Source of the DNA: Pseudomonas sp.
GTDB lineage: Bacteria > Pseudomonadota > Gammaproteobacteria > Pseudomonadales > Pseudomonadaceae
Direction of reading: 5' to 3'
Assembly: GCA_030656145.1 (NCBI GenBank)
Contig: JAUSOF010000042.1
Location: forward strand, 1-64,000
DNA: 64,000 bases
The notes beneath the pieces are model-generated. The model had not been told where the DNA came from. It worked only from the letters and a program-made list of their open reading frames with translations, and ran no database searches. The position numbers and the translations under genes were made by a program. Below are positions 35,517-46,888 of the stretch, piece after piece; positions within the stretch are counted from its first letter, which is position 1; each line of letters starts with the position of its first letter.

Positions 35517-38291
35517 ATGGCAGTAAAATACCCTAGGTTCAGCAAAAAATTCCCTCTTCTGGTAACTGGCGGCCTTCTGGCCTTACAGCCAATGGCCAGC
35601 CAATTTGCTGTCGCTGCCGAGCAGTATAACTGCCAGGTATCCGCTACCGGGGGCTGGGCATGCGCCCCAAAAGCCAGTAGCGCTGCGGTGCCTGAACGGC
35701 CCGCGCAGGCAGCGACGCCAACCGCCACGGCCCAGCGCCAAGGCAGCCCTGACACCGGCCGAGCCTCTGGCACGACCCTGGTCACGGAGAGTGGCGGCAA
35801 AGCCCTGGCTTCACGCAGCGCCGACTACAGTCACCTCGACTGGGTGCCCCGCGAGAACCTGAGCGAGGCGCAACTGGCAGAAGTCGGCCCCTACTGTGCG
35901 GGCGGCTATGTCGAGCCAAGTCGGCCGGGAATGAACGACCAGACGCCGATGAATCAGGCGCCATTGTTCATTTCTGCCAAAGCCTCGCGCTACGCGCAGG
36001 AACAGCAGGTCGCCACCCTGGCCGGCGACGTTGTACTGCGCCAAGCCGGGATGCAGGTTGAAGCAGACGAAGCCAACTTGTATCAGGCCGAGAATCGCGG
36101 CGAACTGACTGGCAATGTGCGCCTGCGCGATCAGGGCATGCTGGTGGTCGGCGACCGCGCCGAACTGCAACTCGACAACGGTGAAGCCAAGGTCGAGAAC
36201 GCCGAGTACGTGCTGCACAAAAGCCATGTACGCGGCAGCGCGCTCTACGCCAAGCGCGAAGAAAGCGCAATTATTCGCCTGAAGGATGGTACCTACACCT
36301 CCTGCGAACCGGGCAGCAACACCTGGCACCTGAAGGGCAACAACGTCACGCTGAACCCGGCCACCGGCTTCGGCACGGCGACCAACGTGACCCTGCGGGT
36401 GAAGGACTTCCCGGTCTTCTACACCCCCTATATCTACTTCCCGATTGACGACCGTCGTCAGTCCGGCTTCCTGCCGCCGAGCCTCAGCAGCTCCAGCGAT
36501 AACGGCATGACGCTGCAAACGCCGTACTACTTCAACCTGGCGCCGCACTACGACGCCACGCTCTATCCGACCTACATGAGCGACCGCGGCCTGCTCCTCG
36601 AGGGCGAGGGTCGCTACCTGACCAAGAGCAGCGAAGGCCAGCTTGGCGCGGCCTACCTCGACGACAGCAACGACGACCGCAAACTGCAGTCCGAGTACAA
36701 AGACCAGCGCTGGCTCTACAGCTGGCAGCACAAAGGCGGCCTCAACTCGCGCCTGCTGGCAGAGGTCGACTACACCGACATCAGTGATCCTTATTACTTC
36801 CAGGATCTGGACACCGATCTCGGCATCGATACCGCCACCTACGTCAACCAGCGCGGCACCCTGACCTATCGCGGCGGCAGCTACACTGCGCGGCTGAATG
36901 CCCATGCGTATGAACTGGCCAATATCACCGATATCACGCCGTATAACCGTCTGCCGCAGATCACCCTGGATGGCGCCCTGCCATTCCAGCCCGGTGGCCT
37001 GAACATCAGCTACGGCAGTGAACTGGTGAGCTTCGACCGCGACCTGCGCTCTGGGTTCTTCACCGACGAAAATGGAAATACTGGCACCGAGGAGTTCCGC
37101 TGGTACGACGATCGACTAAGAGGTCTGGCCCGCGCCAACGGTACGCGCCTGCACCTGGAGCCGGCCGTCAGCCTACCGCTCGACTGGAGCTGGGGCTTCC
37201 TCAAGCCACAGGTCAAATACCTGCATACCAATTACGACCTGAGCCTCGACCAAAAGGGCAAGACCAGCCTGTTGCCTGAACAGGAGTTCAGCAGCAGCCA
37301 GGACCGTGGCGTCCCGATCTTCAGCGTCGACAGCGGCCTGTACTTCGATCGCGACACCACGCTGTTCGGCAAATCCTACCGCCAGACCCTGGAGCCACGA
37401 CTGTTCTACCTCTATGCCCCCGAGGAAGACCAGACCGATATCCCGGTATTCGACACCGGCGAGAGCACCTTCAGCTATTCGTCGCTGTGGCGCGATAACC
37501 GCTTCTCCGGTAGGGATCGCATCGGCGACGAGAACAAGCTGTCGCTGGGCGTGACCAACCGCTGGATCGAGAGCAACGGCTTCGAGCGCCAGCGCTTCAG
37601 TATCGGCCAGGCTTTCTACTTCGAAGACCGCAAGGTACAGATGCCTGGCATCGACTACCGCACCAACCAGGACGCACTGGCCTCACAGTCGCCTTACGCC
37701 CTGGAGTACCTGTATCGCTTCAACCGCGACTGGCGCTTCTCGTCGGACTTCAACTGGGACCCGGATACCCGCAGTACCCGTTCGGGTAGCGCGATGTTCC
37801 ACTATCAGCCAGAAGACAATCCGAACAAGGTGGTCAATGCCGGTTATCGCTACCGCAACGACACCGTGCGCTTTGACCAGACCAGCGGTAACTGGGTCGT
37901 CGGTGGCGGCGACTATGGCACGCCGGGCAGCGCGAACTACATCAAGGACTACTACAAGGTCAGCCAGCATGACGTTTCGGTGATCTGGCCGATCGTCCCG
38001 CAATGGAGCGCGATCTCGCGCTGGCAGTACGATTATGGTCGTGATCGCACCCTCGAAGCCTTTGGCGGCTTTGAGTACGACAGCTGCTGCTGGAAGCTGC
38101 GCCTGATCAGTCGCTACTGGATCGACTATGACGAAGTCAGCCTGAATCCGGCACTGAATGATGAGCCGGATCGCGGTATTTTCCTGCAAATCGTCCTCAA
38201 GGGCCTGGGCGGTGTGACAGGCAACAAGGTTGAGACTTTCCTCGATCAAGGCATTCAAGGTTATCGTAAACGTGAAGATCAAGCTTTCTGA
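35517..38291 (+). CDS. lptD: LPS assembly outer membrane protein LptD
   Basis: LptA-like N-domain ([43 protein letters not shown]) and beta-barrel; CCW near C-terminus. Confidence 0.95.
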   Translation: MAVKYPRFSKKFPLLVTGGLLALQPMASQFAVAAEQYNCQVSATGGWACAPKASSAAVPERPAQAATPTATAQRQGSPDTGRASGTTLVTESGGKALASRSADYSHLDWVPRENLSEAQLAEVGPYCAGGYVEPSRPGMNDQTPMNQAPLFISAKASRYAQEQQVATLAGDVVLRQAGMQVEADEANLYQAENRGELTGNVRLRDQGMLVVGDRAELQLDNGEAKVENAEYVLHKSHVRGSALYAKREESAIIRLKDGTYTSCEPGSNTWHLKGNNVTLNPATGFGTATNVTLRVKDFPVFYTPYIYFPIDDRRQSGFLPPSLSSSSDNGMTLQTPYYFNLAPHYDATLYPTYMSDRGLLLEGEGRYLTKSSEGQLGAAYLDDSNDDRKLQSEYKDQRWLYSWQHKGGLNSRLLAEVDYTDISDPYYFQDLDTDLGIDTATYVNQRGTLTYRGGSYTARLNAHAYELANITDITPYNRLPQITLDGALPFQPGGLNISYGSELVSFDRDLRSGFFTDENGNTGTEEFRWYDDRLRGLARANGTRLHLEPAVSLPLDWSWGFLKPQVKYLHTNYDLSLDQKGKTSLLPEQEFSSSQDRGVPIFSVDSGLYFDRDTTLFGKSYRQTLEPRLFYLYAPEEDQTDIPVFDTGESTFSYSSLWRDNRFSGRDRIGDENKLSLGVTNRWIESNGFERQRFSIGQAFYFEDRKVQMPGIDYRTNQDALASQSPYALEYLYRFNRDWRFSSDFNWDPDTRSTRSGSAMFHYQPEDNPNKVVNAGYRYRNDTVRFDQTSGNWVVGGGDYGTPGSANYIKDYYKVSQHDVSVIWPIVPQWSAISRWQYDYGRDRTLEAFGGFEYDSCCWKLRLISRYWIDYDEVSLNPALNDEPDRGIFLQIVLKGLGGVTGNKVETFLDQGIQGYRKREDQAF

Positions 38292-39564
38292 TTGCGTGCG
38301 CCCGCTGCTGCTGGGCGCACTGTTTCTGGGTGCTGCGGCGCAAGCCGAGGTACAACCCCTCAACCGCGTCGTGGCCATTGTCGACAACGACGTAATCATG
38401 CAGAGCCAGCTGGACGTGCGCGTGCGCGAGGTGCAGCAAACCATCGCCAAACGCGGTGCCGAACTGCCTCCGGTGCAGGTACTCAGTCAGCAGGTGCTGG
38501 AGCGCCTGATCATTGAGAACATTCAGCTGCAGATTGGTGACCGTTCAGGCATTCGTATCACCGATGAAGAGCTAAACCAGGCACTGGCCAGTATTGCCCA
38601 GCGCAATAGCATGAGCCTCGAGCAGTTCCGTGCGGCCCTGGTACAGGACGGCCTGTCCTTTGACGACGCCCGTGACCAGGTGCGCCGTGAAATGATCATC
38701 AGCCGCGTGCGCCAACGCCGGGTAGCCGAGCGCATCCAGGTCACCGACCAGGAAGTGCAGAACTTCCTCGGATCCGACCTCGGCAAAATGCAGCTCTCGG
38801 AAGAGTTCCGCCTGGCCAATATTCTGATCCCACTGGCTGACGGCTCCTCTCCTCAAGACATCCAGGCCGCTGAACGCCAGGTACAGGAGCTGTATCAGCA
38901 GCTGCGCGCAGGCGCCGACTTCGCCCAAATGGCAGTCACCCGCTCGGCCAGCGAGACCGCTCTTGAAGGTGGCGAAATGGGCTGGCGCAAGGCTGCGCAA
39001 TTGCCACCGCCATTCGACGCCATGATCGGCGCCATGTCGGTCGGTGAGGTTACCGAGCCGATGCGCACGCCCGGCGGCTTCATCATGCTCAAGCTCCTGG
39101 AAAAACGTGGCAGCGGCACTCAGGTGCGTGACGAAGTCAACGTTCGGCACATTCTGATCAAGCCTAGCGAGATTCGCAGCGAAGCAGAAACCAAGCGCCT
39201 GATCGAGCGCCTGCACGAACGCCTACTGGCTGGTGAAGACTTCAGCGAGCTGGCGAAAAGCGTTTCTGAAGACCCAGGCTCGGCGCTCAACGGCGGCAGC
39301 CTCGACTGGATCGATCCCAGCGTGCTGGTGCCCGAATTCCGTGACGTCATGAGCAACACCGCCAGCGGCGAGCTGTCCAAGCCGTTCAAGAGCCCGTATG
39401 GCTGGCATGTGCTGCAGGTTGTTGGCCGTCGGGCCACCGATGGCAGCGCGCAGTTCCGCGAGCAGCAGGCGTTGACCGTGCTGCGTAACCGCAAATACGA
39501 CGAAGAACTGCAAGCCTGGCTGCGGCAGATCCGCGACGAGGCCTACGTCGAAATCAAACTCTGA
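38272..39564 (+). CDS. surA: Periplasmic chaperone/peptidylprolyl isomerase SurA
   Basis: [19 protein letters not shown], two parvulin domains; probable GTG start overlapping lptD. Confidence 0.93.
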   Translation: MKIKLSDCVRPLLLGALFLGAAAQAEVQPLNRVVAIVDNDVIMQSQLDVRVREVQQTIAKRGAELPPVQVLSQQVLERLIIENIQLQIGDRSGIRITDEELNQALASIAQRNSMSLEQFRAALVQDGLSFDDARDQVRREMIISRVRQRRVAERIQVTDQEVQNFLGSDLGKMQLSEEFRLANILIPLADGSSPQDIQAAERQVQELYQQLRAGADFAQMAVTRSASETALEGGEMGWRKAAQLPPPFDAMIGAMSVGEVTEPMRTPGGFIMLKLLEKRGSGTQVRDEVNVRHILIKPSEIRSEAETKRLIERLHERLLAGEDFSELAKSVSEDPGSALNGGSLDWIDPSVLVPEFRDVMSNTASGELSKPFKSPYGWHVLQVVGRRATDGSAQFREQQALTVLRNRKYDEELQAWLRQIRDEAYVEIKL

Positions 39565-39579
39565 CCGACGTTCGCAACG

Positions 39580-39609
39580 AAAAGCCCGGCCCACAACGCC
39601 GGGCTTTTT
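39580..39609 (+). terminator. Hairpin with T-tract between surA and pdxA
   Basis: AAAGCCCGGC-CCACAAC-GCCGGGCTTTTT. Confidence 0.8.
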
Positions 39610-39677
39610 CGTTCTGCAGCAGGCACAACCGCAGCGTAAAGTAGTGCTCCCCGCCCCTAGCCCAGGAGAATCTGTCC

Positions 39678-40670
39678 ATGACGGCACACCACCTCTTCGC
39701 ACTGACCCCAGGCGAGCCAGCGGGCATCGGCCCGGACCTGTGCTTGCTGCTGGCGCGCCAGGCGCAGCCCCACGCGCTGATCGCCATCGCCAGCCGCGAG
39801 CTGCTCACCGAGCGCGCCCACTGCCTGAACCTGAACATTCAATTGCTCGACGCAGGCCCCGGCTACTGGCCGACCGCCCCCGCACCGGCTGGCAGCCTGT
39901 TTGTCTGGGATACCCCGTTAAGCGAAGCTGTGCAGCCCGGCCAACTGAACCCGGCCAATGCCGCTTATGTACTGGAAACCCTGAGACGCGCCGGACAGGG
40001 CTGCCTCGATGGATATTTCGCCGGCATGATCACCGCACCGGTGCACAAGGGCGTAATCAACCAGGCCGGGATTGCCTTTTCCGGGCACACCGAGTTTCTT
40101 GCCGAGCTGACCCACAGCGAACAGGTGGTCATGATGCTCGCCACCCACGGCCTGCGCGTGGCTCTGGTGACGACTCACCTGCCACTCAAGGATGTCGCCG
40201 CCGCCATCACCGCCGAGCGCCTGGCACGGGTCAGCCGTATCCTCGATCATGACCTGCGCACTAAATTCGGCATCGCCCGGCCGCGCATTCTGGTGTGCGG
40301 CCTTAATCCGCATGCCGGCGAAGGCGGCCACCTCGGCCGCGAGGAGATCGAGGTGATCGAACCGACCCTTGCGCGACTGCGCGGCGAAGGCATGGACCTG
40401 GTCGGCCCGCTGCCGGCCGACACCCTGTTCACCCCCAAATACCTCGACCACTGCGATGCGGTGCTGGCGATGTACCACGACCAGGGCCTGCCGGTACTCA
40501 AGTTCAAGGGCTTCGGCGCGGCCGTCAATATCACCCTGGGCCTGCCGATTATCCGCACCTCGGTCGACCATGGCACGGCGCTGGATCTGGCGGGAAGTGG
40601 CAAGATCGACACCGGCAGCCTGCAGGTCGCCCTGGAAACGGCCTATCAGATGGCCGCCAGCCAGGCCTGA
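39678..40670 (+). CDS. pdxA: 4-hydroxythreonine-4-phosphate dehydrogenase
   Basis: [41 protein letters not shown]. Confidence 0.95.
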   Translation: MTAHHLFALTPGEPAGIGPDLCLLLARQAQPHALIAIASRELLTERAHCLNLNIQLLDAGPGYWPTAPAPAGSLFVWDTPLSEAVQPGQLNPANAAYVLETLRRAGQGCLDGYFAGMITAPVHKGVINQAGIAFSGHTEFLAELTHSEQVVMMLATHGLRVALVTTHLPLKDVAAAITAERLARVSRILDHDLRTKFGIARPRILVCGLNPHAGEGGHLGREEIEVIEPTLARLRGEGMDLVGPLPADTLFTPKYLDHCDAVLAMYHDQGLPVLKFKGFGAAVNITLGLPIIRTSVDHGTALDLAGSGKIDTGSLQVALETAYQMAASQA

Positions 40671-40812
40671 GGGCGCGGCCTCAAGCGCGTGCCGGAGTGA
40701 GAGTTTCACCCGGCAACGGCTTAAGGGTTGAGGCTTGTGGCTGCTTCACTGTTAAACTGCGACGTTTTACGTATTCGCTTTAAGCTGGCGGCTTGAAGCT
40801 TGGAGCTGCTCC

Positions 40813-41631
40813 ATGTCCGAACATCCTCAACACCGCGCGCGCAAGCGCTTCGGCCAGAACTTCCTGCACGACGCAGGAGTCATCCACCGCATCCTGCGCG
40901 CCATTCACGCCCGTGAAGGCGAGCGCGTGCTGGAAATCGGCCCGGGCCAAGGCGCCCTCACCGAAGGCCTGCTGAGCAGCGGCGCACAGCTCGACGTAAT
41001 CGAACTGGATCGCGACCTGATCCCGATCCTCAATGCCAAGTTTGCTGCCGAGCCGCGCTTTCAGTTGCATCAGGGCGACGCCCTGAAATTCGACTTCAGC
41101 AGCCTGAACCCCGAGCGCCATAGCCTGCGCGTGGTCGGCAACCTGCCGTACAACATCTCCACCCCGCTGATTTTCCACCTATTGAATAACGCCGCCCTGA
41201 TCCGCGACATGCACTTCATGCTGCAGAAGGAAGTGGTAGAGCGTCTGGCGGCAGTCCCGGGCGGCAAGGATTGGGGCCGGCTGTCGATCATGGTGCAGTA
41301 CCATTGCCGGGTGGAGCATCTATTCAATGTCGGCCCCGGTGCGTTCAATCCGCCGCCCAAGGTCGACTCGGCGATCGTCCGCCTGGTGCCGCATGACGTG
41401 CTGCCCCACCCGGCCAAGGATCACCGTCTGCTCGAAAACGTGGTACGCGAGGCCTTTAATCAGCGCCGCAAAACCTTGCGCAATACGCTCAAGGCATTGC
41501 TCAGCAATGATGAAATCGAAGCCGCCGGTGTAGATGGCAGCCTGCGGCCCGAGCAGCTGGACCTGGCCGCATTCGTCCGCCTCGCCGACCGACTGGCCGA
41601 GCAGTTGGCCCAGCAACCAAGCGCTGTCTGA
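40813..41631 (+). CDS. rsmA: 16S rRNA (adenine1518/1519-N6) dimethyltransferase
   Basis: RKRFGQNFLHD, LEIGPGQGALTEGL, NLPYNISTPL. Confidence 0.95.
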   Translation: MSEHPQHRARKRFGQNFLHDAGVIHRILRAIHAREGERVLEIGPGQGALTEGLLSSGAQLDVIELDRDLIPILNAKFAAEPRFQLHQGDALKFDFSSLNPERHSLRVVGNLPYNISTPLIFHLLNNAALIRDMHFMLQKEVVERLAAVPGGKDWGRLSIMVQYHCRVEHLFNVGPGAFNPPPKVDSAIVRLVPHDVLPHPAKDHRLLENVVREAFNQRRKTLRNTLKALLSNDEIEAAGVDGSLRPEQLDLAAFVRLADRLAEQLAQQPSAV

Positions 41632-41778
41632 GCCCGTTAAACTGACTCTTCACGCTGAACTGCGAAGGCTACTTTAGCCGAGCTTACGGGTTGTAGATGA
41701 GCCGCGCGATACATTGCGTTGCGGCTCACTTACAACACAGCATTACCCAGTGCAGCAGATCTCAAGCAGGTTTTGTCC

Positions 41779-42159
41779 ATGTCAGATTCTCGTTACCAGG
41801 TCGACGTCAAGATTGTTACCCGCTACCTGCCGGAGCAGTCGCAGCCGGAGCAGAACCGTTTCGCCTTCGCCTACAACGTGACCATCGTCAACCAGGGTGA
41901 GTTGCCGGCCAAACTGCTATCGCGCCACTGGCTCATCACCGATGGCGACGGCCACGTACAGGAAGTACGTGGCGCTGGAGTGGTCGGTCAACAACCGCTG
42001 ATCGCAGCGGGCGACAGCCACACTTACAGCAGCGGCACTGTAATGGCGACCCGCGTCGGCACCATGCAGGGCAGCTACCAGATGCTCGCCGAAGACGGCA
42101 AGCAGTTCGACGCCCTGATCGCGCCGTTCCGCCTGGCGGTTCCGGGCTCGCTGCACTGA
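41779..42159 (+). CDS. apaG: ApaG protein
   Basis: [11 protein letters not shown]...[28 protein letters not shown]. Confidence 0.95.
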   Translation: MSDSRYQVDVKIVTRYLPEQSQPEQNRFAFAYNVTIVNQGELPAKLLSRHWLITDGDGHVQEVRGAGVVGQQPLIAAGDSHTYSSGTVMATRVGTMQGSYQMLAEDGKQFDALIAPFRLAVPGSLH

Positions 42160-42983
42160 TGGCGACGTATGCCGTCGGCGATCTGCAAGGCTGCCTGAAG
42201 CCTCTGCAATGCCTGCTAAAGCAGGTTGCCTTCGATCCAGCCACTGATCGCCTGTGGCTGGTCGGCGACCTGGTCAACCGTGGCCCCGAATCGCTCGCCA
42301 CCCTGCGTTTTCTCTACCAGATGCGCGATGCGCTGACCTGCGTCCTGGGTAACCATGACCTGCACCTACTGGCTGTCGCATGCAATATCGAACGCCTGAA
42401 GAAAAGCGACACCTTGCAGGAGATTCTCGACGCCCCTGATCGCGCCGACCTGCTCGACTGGCTGCGTCGCCAGAAATTGCTGCATTACGACGCCGAGCGC
42501 GACACCCTGCTGGTACATGCCGGCATCCCACCGCAGTGGCCGCTGCCCAAAGCCCTCAGGCGCGCGGCAGAGGTTGAGGAAGCCTTGCTCGACGACGCAC
42601 GCTTCCCGCTGTTTCTCGACGGTATGTACGGCAACGAGCCGGCCAAGTGGGACAAGGATCTGCATGGCGTAACCCGCCTGCGGGTAATCACCAACTACTT
42701 CACGCGCATGCGTTTCTGCACAGCCGATGGCACCCTGGACCTGAAAAGCAAGGAAGGCGTGGCCAGTTCGCCGCCCGGTTATGCGCCCTGGTTCAGCCAC
42801 AAACAGCGCAAGACTCGCGGCCACACGATCATCTTCGGCCACTGGGCGGCCCTGGAAGGACGCTGTGAAGAACCCGGCCTGTTCGCCCTGGACACCGGTT
42901 GCGTGTGGGGCGGCGCCCTGACCCTATTGAATATCGACAGCGGCGAACTGCACCGCTGTGACTGCAGCGAGGTGCACGCATGA
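42159..42983 (+). CDS. apaH: Diadenosine tetraphosphatase (symmetrical)
   Basis: [18 protein letters not shown]; overlaps apaG stop (TGATG). Confidence 0.95.
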   Translation: MATYAVGDLQGCLKPLQCLLKQVAFDPATDRLWLVGDLVNRGPESLATLRFLYQMRDALTCVLGNHDLHLLAVACNIERLKKSDTLQEILDAPDRADLLDWLRRQKLLHYDAERDTLLVHAGIPPQWPLPKALRRAAEVEEALLDDARFPLFLDGMYGNEPAKWDKDLHGVTRLRVITNYFTRMRFCTADGTLDLKSKEGVASSPPGYAPWFSHKQRKTRGHTIIFGHWAALEGRCEEPGLFALDTGCVWGGALTLLNIDSGELHRCDCSEVHA

Positions 42984-43309
42984 GCGAATTTTCCCGTATC
43001 CCCCCGTCCGCCGCCCAGGTTTTGCGCCAGCAAGGCGCCGCAGTGGTCGACATCCGCGACCCGCAGAGTTTTGCCGCCGGCCACATCAAAGGCTCGCAGC
43101 ACCTGGACAATCATTCGCTGCATGATTTCATCGCCAAGGCCGATCTCGACCTGCCGCTGATCGTCACCTGTTACCACGGCAACTCCAGCCAGAGTGCCGC
43201 CGCCTACCTGGTAGGCCAAGGCTTTTCGGCGGTTTACAGCCTCGACGGCGGCTTTGAATTGTGGCGGGCGACTTTCCCCGACGAGATTGCGCAAACACCT
43301 GACGAATAA
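42980..43309 (+). CDS. glpE: Thiosulfate sulfurtransferase (rhodanese)
   Basis: Active-site loop CYHGNSSQ; overlaps apaH. Confidence 0.93.
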   Translation: MSEFSRIPPSAAQVLRQQGAAVVDIRDPQSFAAGHIKGSQHLDNHSLHDFIAKADLDLPLIVTCYHGNSSQSAAAYLVGQGFSAVYSLDGGFELWRATFPDEIAQTPDE

Positions 43310-43357
43310 AAATTTACTCCCTCAAGGCCACGCCAACACTGGGCTACCGCCTCCCTT

Positions 43358-43388
43358 AACGAACGGTAATATCCTGTTATCGTTCGTT
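43358..43388. promoter_or_regulatory. 31-bp inverted repeat, candidate operator upstream of prkA
   Basis: AACGAACGgTAAtA...TgTTAtCGTTCGTT; 8-bp perfect outer arms. Confidence 0.55.
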
Positions 43389-43588
43389 GTCACTTGACCT
43401 TGCCGATTCCGAACTATCCTTTAGCTCAGGCCATCCAAAATCAAGGTAGAGCCGGCTAGCCGGCATCCGGGCCATCGGTAAGACCATTAGGTGTTCTGGG
43501 GAAGTCTTCTCGGCTAACGTGTCAGCCGATCACCCGCACCTGCTCGACCGATGCCACGGCGGCTCTAAGCAGCGAGCGAGGTGTAGTC

Positions 43589-45511
43589 ATGAGCATATTC
43601 AGCCACTTCCAACAACGTTTCGAGGCGACTCGGCAGGAGGAATACTCCCTGCAGGAATATCTCGAGCTGTGCAAGCAGGAGCGTAGCGCCTACGCCACAG
43701 CAGCAGAGCGCCTGCTGCTGGCAATTGGCGAACCTGAATTGCTCGATACCTCCAGCAATTCCCGGCTATCCCGAATATTCTCCAACAAGGTGATACGCCG
43801 CTATCCGGCCTTCGCCGACTTCCACGGCATGGAAGAATGCATCGACCAGATCGTCTCCTACTTCCGCCATGCGGCCCAAGGCCTGGAAGAGAAGAAGCAG
43901 ATCCTCTACCTGCTTGGCCCGGTTGGCGGCGGCAAGTCGTCACTGGCGGAAAAGCTCAAGCACCTGATGGAAAAAGTGCCCTTCTATGCGATCAAGGGCT
44001 CCCCCGTATTCGAATCACCGCTTGGCCTGTTCAATGTCGACGAGGATGGCGCCATCCTCGAAGAGGAGTACGGCATTCCGCAGCGCTACCTGAGCAGCAT
44101 CATGTCGCCCTGGGCGACCAAACGCCTGACCGAGTTCGGTGGTGACATCAGCCAATTCCGCGTGGTCAAGCTGTACCCCTCGATCCTCAACCAGATCGCT
44201 ATCGCTAAAACCGAGCCGGGCGATGAAAACAACCAGGACATCTCCGCCCTGGTCGGCAAGGTGGATATCCGCAAACTCGAGGAGTTCCCGCAGAACGACG
44301 CCGATGCCTACAGCTATTCCGGAGCCCTGTGCCGCGCCAATCAGGGCCTGATGGAATTCGTCGAGATGTTCAAAGCCCCCATCAAGGTGCTGCACCCGCT
44401 GCTGACCGCCACCCAGGAAGGCAACTACAACAGCACCGAGGGGTTGGGGGCGATTCCCTATAGCGGCATCCTGCTGGCCCACTCCAACGAGTCGGAATGG
44501 CACAACTTCCGCAACAACAAGAACAACGAGGCGTTCATCGACCGCATCTATATCGTCAAGGTGCCCTACTGCCTGCGCGTCACCGACGAAATCAAGATTT
44601 ACGAGAAACTGCTGTTCAACAGTTCCCTGGCCAAGGCCCATTGCGCGCCGGACACCCTGAAGATGCTCGCCCAATTCTCGGTGCTGAGTCGCCTGAAGGA
44701 ACCGGACAATTCGAACATCTACTCGAAGATGCGCGTCTATGACGGCGAAAACCTCAAGGACACCGACCCCAAGGCCAAGTCGATCCAGGAATACCGCGAC
44801 AGCGCAGGTGTCGACGAAGGCATGAACGGCCTGTCGACGCGTTTCGCCTTCAAGATTCTGTCCAAGGTATTCAATTTCGACCCCCACGAGATTGCCGCCA
44901 ACCCGGTGCACCTGCTGTATGTGCTGGAGCAGCAGATCGAACAGGAGCAGTTCCCCGCCGAAACCCGCGAGCGTTACCTGCGCTTCATCAAGGAATACCT
45001 GGCGCCGCGCTATATCGAGTTTATCGGCAAGGAAATCCAGACCGCCTACCTGGAGTCCTACAGCGAATACGGGCAGAACATCTTCGACCGCTATGTGCTG
45101 TACGCCGACTTCTGGATTCAGGATCAGGAATACCGCGATCCGGAAACCGGTGAAATCCTCAACCGCGTCGCGCTCAACGAAGAGCTGGAGAAGATCGAGA
45201 AACCGGCTGGGATCAGTAATCCGAAGGACTTCCGCAACGAGATCGTCAACTTCGTGCTGCGTGCCCGGGCCAACAACAATGGCAAGAACCCGACCTGGCT
45301 CAGCTACGAGAAACTGCGCGTAGTGATCGAGAAAAAGATGTTCTCCAATACCGAGGACCTGCTGCCAGTCATCAGTTTCAACGCCAAGGCGAGCAAGGAG
45401 GATCAACAGAAACACAACGACTTCGTCACTCGCATGGTCGAGCGCGGCTACACCGACAAGCAGGTACGCCTGCTGTCCGAATGGTATCTGCGGGTTCGTA
45501 AATCGCAGTAA
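43589..45511 (+). CDS. prkA: PrkA family serine protein kinase (YeaG-like)
   Basis: LLGPVGGGKSSLAEKLK; PrkA AAA and kinase C-terminal regions. Confidence 0.93.
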   Translation: MSIFSHFQQRFEATRQEEYSLQEYLELCKQERSAYATAAERLLLAIGEPELLDTSSNSRLSRIFSNKVIRRYPAFADFHGMEECIDQIVSYFRHAAQGLEEKKQILYLLGPVGGGKSSLAEKLKHLMEKVPFYAIKGSPVFESPLGLFNVDEDGAILEEEYGIPQRYLSSIMSPWATKRLTEFGGDISQFRVVKLYPSILNQIAIAKTEPGDENNQDISALVGKVDIRKLEEFPQNDADAYSYSGALCRANQGLMEFVEMFKAPIKVLHPLLTATQEGNYNSTEGLGAIPYSGILLAHSNESEWHNFRNNKNNEAFIDRIYIVKVPYCLRVTDEIKIYEKLLFNSSLAKAHCAPDTLKMLAQFSVLSRLKEPDNSNIYSKMRVYDGENLKDTDPKAKSIQEYRDSAGVDEGMNGLSTRFAFKILSKVFNFDPHEIAANPVHLLYVLEQQIEQEQFPAETRERYLRFIKEYLAPRYIEFIGKEIQTAYLESYSEYGQNIFDRYVLYADFWIQDQEYRDPETGEILNRVALNEELEKIEKPAGISNPKDFRNEIVNFVLRARANNNGKNPTWLSYEKLRVVIEKKMFSNTEDLLPVISFNAKASKEDQQKHNDFVTRMVERGYTDKQVRLLSEWYLRVRKSQ

Positions 45512-45521
45512 GGCAGCCATA

Positions 45522-45600
45522 AGCAGCAAGCTTCAGGCTGCAAGCACCAGCGCCCGCACGCCGGGGTCGCACTTGCAGCACGTAGCTTGTGGCTTGCAGC
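45522..45600. repeat. AGCTGCAAGC-type direct/inverted repeat cluster between prkA and yeaH
   Basis: AGCAGCAAGCTTCAGGCTGCAAGC ... TAGCTTGTGGCTTGCAGCT. Confidence 0.5.
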
Positions 45601-45616
45601 TCCTCGGAGGGGCCCT

Positions 45617-46888
45617 ATGAGCCATGTGATCGACCGACGCCTGAACGGCAAGAACAAGAGCACGGTAAACCGTCAACGCTTCTTGCGACGCTACCGTGAC
45701 CACATCAAGAAAGCCGTCGAAGAGGCGGTGAGCCGGCGCTCCATTACCGACATGGAGCATGGCGAACAGATCAGCATCCCCGGTCGCGACATCGACGAGC
45801 CGATATTTCATCACGGCCGCGGTGGCAAACAGACCGTCGTGCATCCGGGCAACCGGGAATTCACCACCGGCGAGCACATTCCACGTCCGCAAGGTGGCGG
45901 CGGTGGGCGCGGCGCCGGCAAGGCCAGCAATAGCGGCGAAGGCATGGATGAATTCGTCTTCCAGATCACCCAGGAAGAGTTTCTCGACTTCATGTTCGAG
46001 GATCTTGAACTACCCAACCTGGTGAAGCGCCACCTGACCGGGGCCGATACCTTCAAGACCGTGCGCGCCGGCATCAGCAACGAGGGCAATCCATCGCGGA
46101 TCAACATCGTACGCACGCTACGCTCAGCCCATGCCCGGCGTATCGCGCTGTCCGGCAGCAGCCGTACCAAACTGAAAGATACACAGTTCGAGCTGGAGCG
46201 ATTGAAGGCTGAAGAGCCGGACAACTTCAGTGATATCCAGGCACTTGAAGCAGAAGTCGGCCGGCTCCAGGCCCGAATCAAGCGGGTGCCCTTTCTCGAC
46301 ACCTTTGATCTCAAATACAACCTGCTGGTCAAGCAGCCCAATCCCAGCTCGAAAGCGGTGATGTTCTGTCTGATGGATGTCTCCGGCTCCATGACCCAGG
46401 CCACCAAGGACATTGCCAAACGCTTTTTCATCTTGCTGTACCTGTTTCTCAAGCGTAACTACGACAAGATCGATGTGGTATTCATCCGCCACCACACCAG
46501 CGCCAAGGAGGTCGACGAGGAAGAGTTCTTCTACTCCCGCGAGACCGGCGGCACCATCGTTTCCAGCGCACTGAAACTGATGCAGGAAATCATGGCCGAG
46601 CGTTACCCCTCCAACGAGTGGAATATCTATGGCGCCCAGGCGTCGGATGGCGACAACTGGAATGACGACTCACCGATCTGCCGGGATATATTGATCAAGC
46701 AGATCATGCCGTTCATGCAGTACTTCACCTACGTCGAGATCACCCCGCGCGAGCATCAGGCGCTGTGGTTCGAGTACCAACAGGTCAGCGAAGCCTTTGA
46801 CGACACCTTCGCCCAGCAGCAACTGGTGTCGGCAGGCGATATCTACCCCGTGTTCCGCGAACTGTTCCAGCGGAGGCTTGTGACATGA
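45617..46888 (+). CDS. yeaH: YeaH/YhbH family protein (DUF444, vWA-like)
   Basis: [40 protein letters not shown]-like motif. Confidence 0.93.
   Translation: MSHVIDRRLNGKNKSTVNRQRFLRRYRDHIKKAVEEAVSRRSITDMEHGEQISIPGRDIDEPIFHHGRGGKQTVVHPGNREFTTGEHIPRPQGGGGGRGAGKASNSGEGMDEFVFQITQEEFLDFMFEDLELPNLVKRHLTGADTFKTVRAGISNEGNPSRINIVRTLRSAHARRIALSGSSRTKLKDTQFELERLKAEEPDNFSDIQALEAEVGRLQARIKRVPFLDTFDLKYNLLVKQPNPSSKAVMFCLMDVSGSMTQATKDIAKRFFILLYLFLKRNYDKIDVVFIRHHTSAKEVDEEEFFYSRETGGTIVSSALKLMQEIMAERYPSNEWNIYGAQASDGDNWNDDSPICRDILIKQIMPFMQYFTYVEITPREHQALWFEYQQVSEAFDDTFAQQQLVSAGDIYPVFRELFQRRLVT

Noticed and set aside
44015-45529. 504-aa minus-strand ORF
   Set aside because: Antisense to prkA; typical mirror-frame ORF of a highly expressed GC-rich gene.
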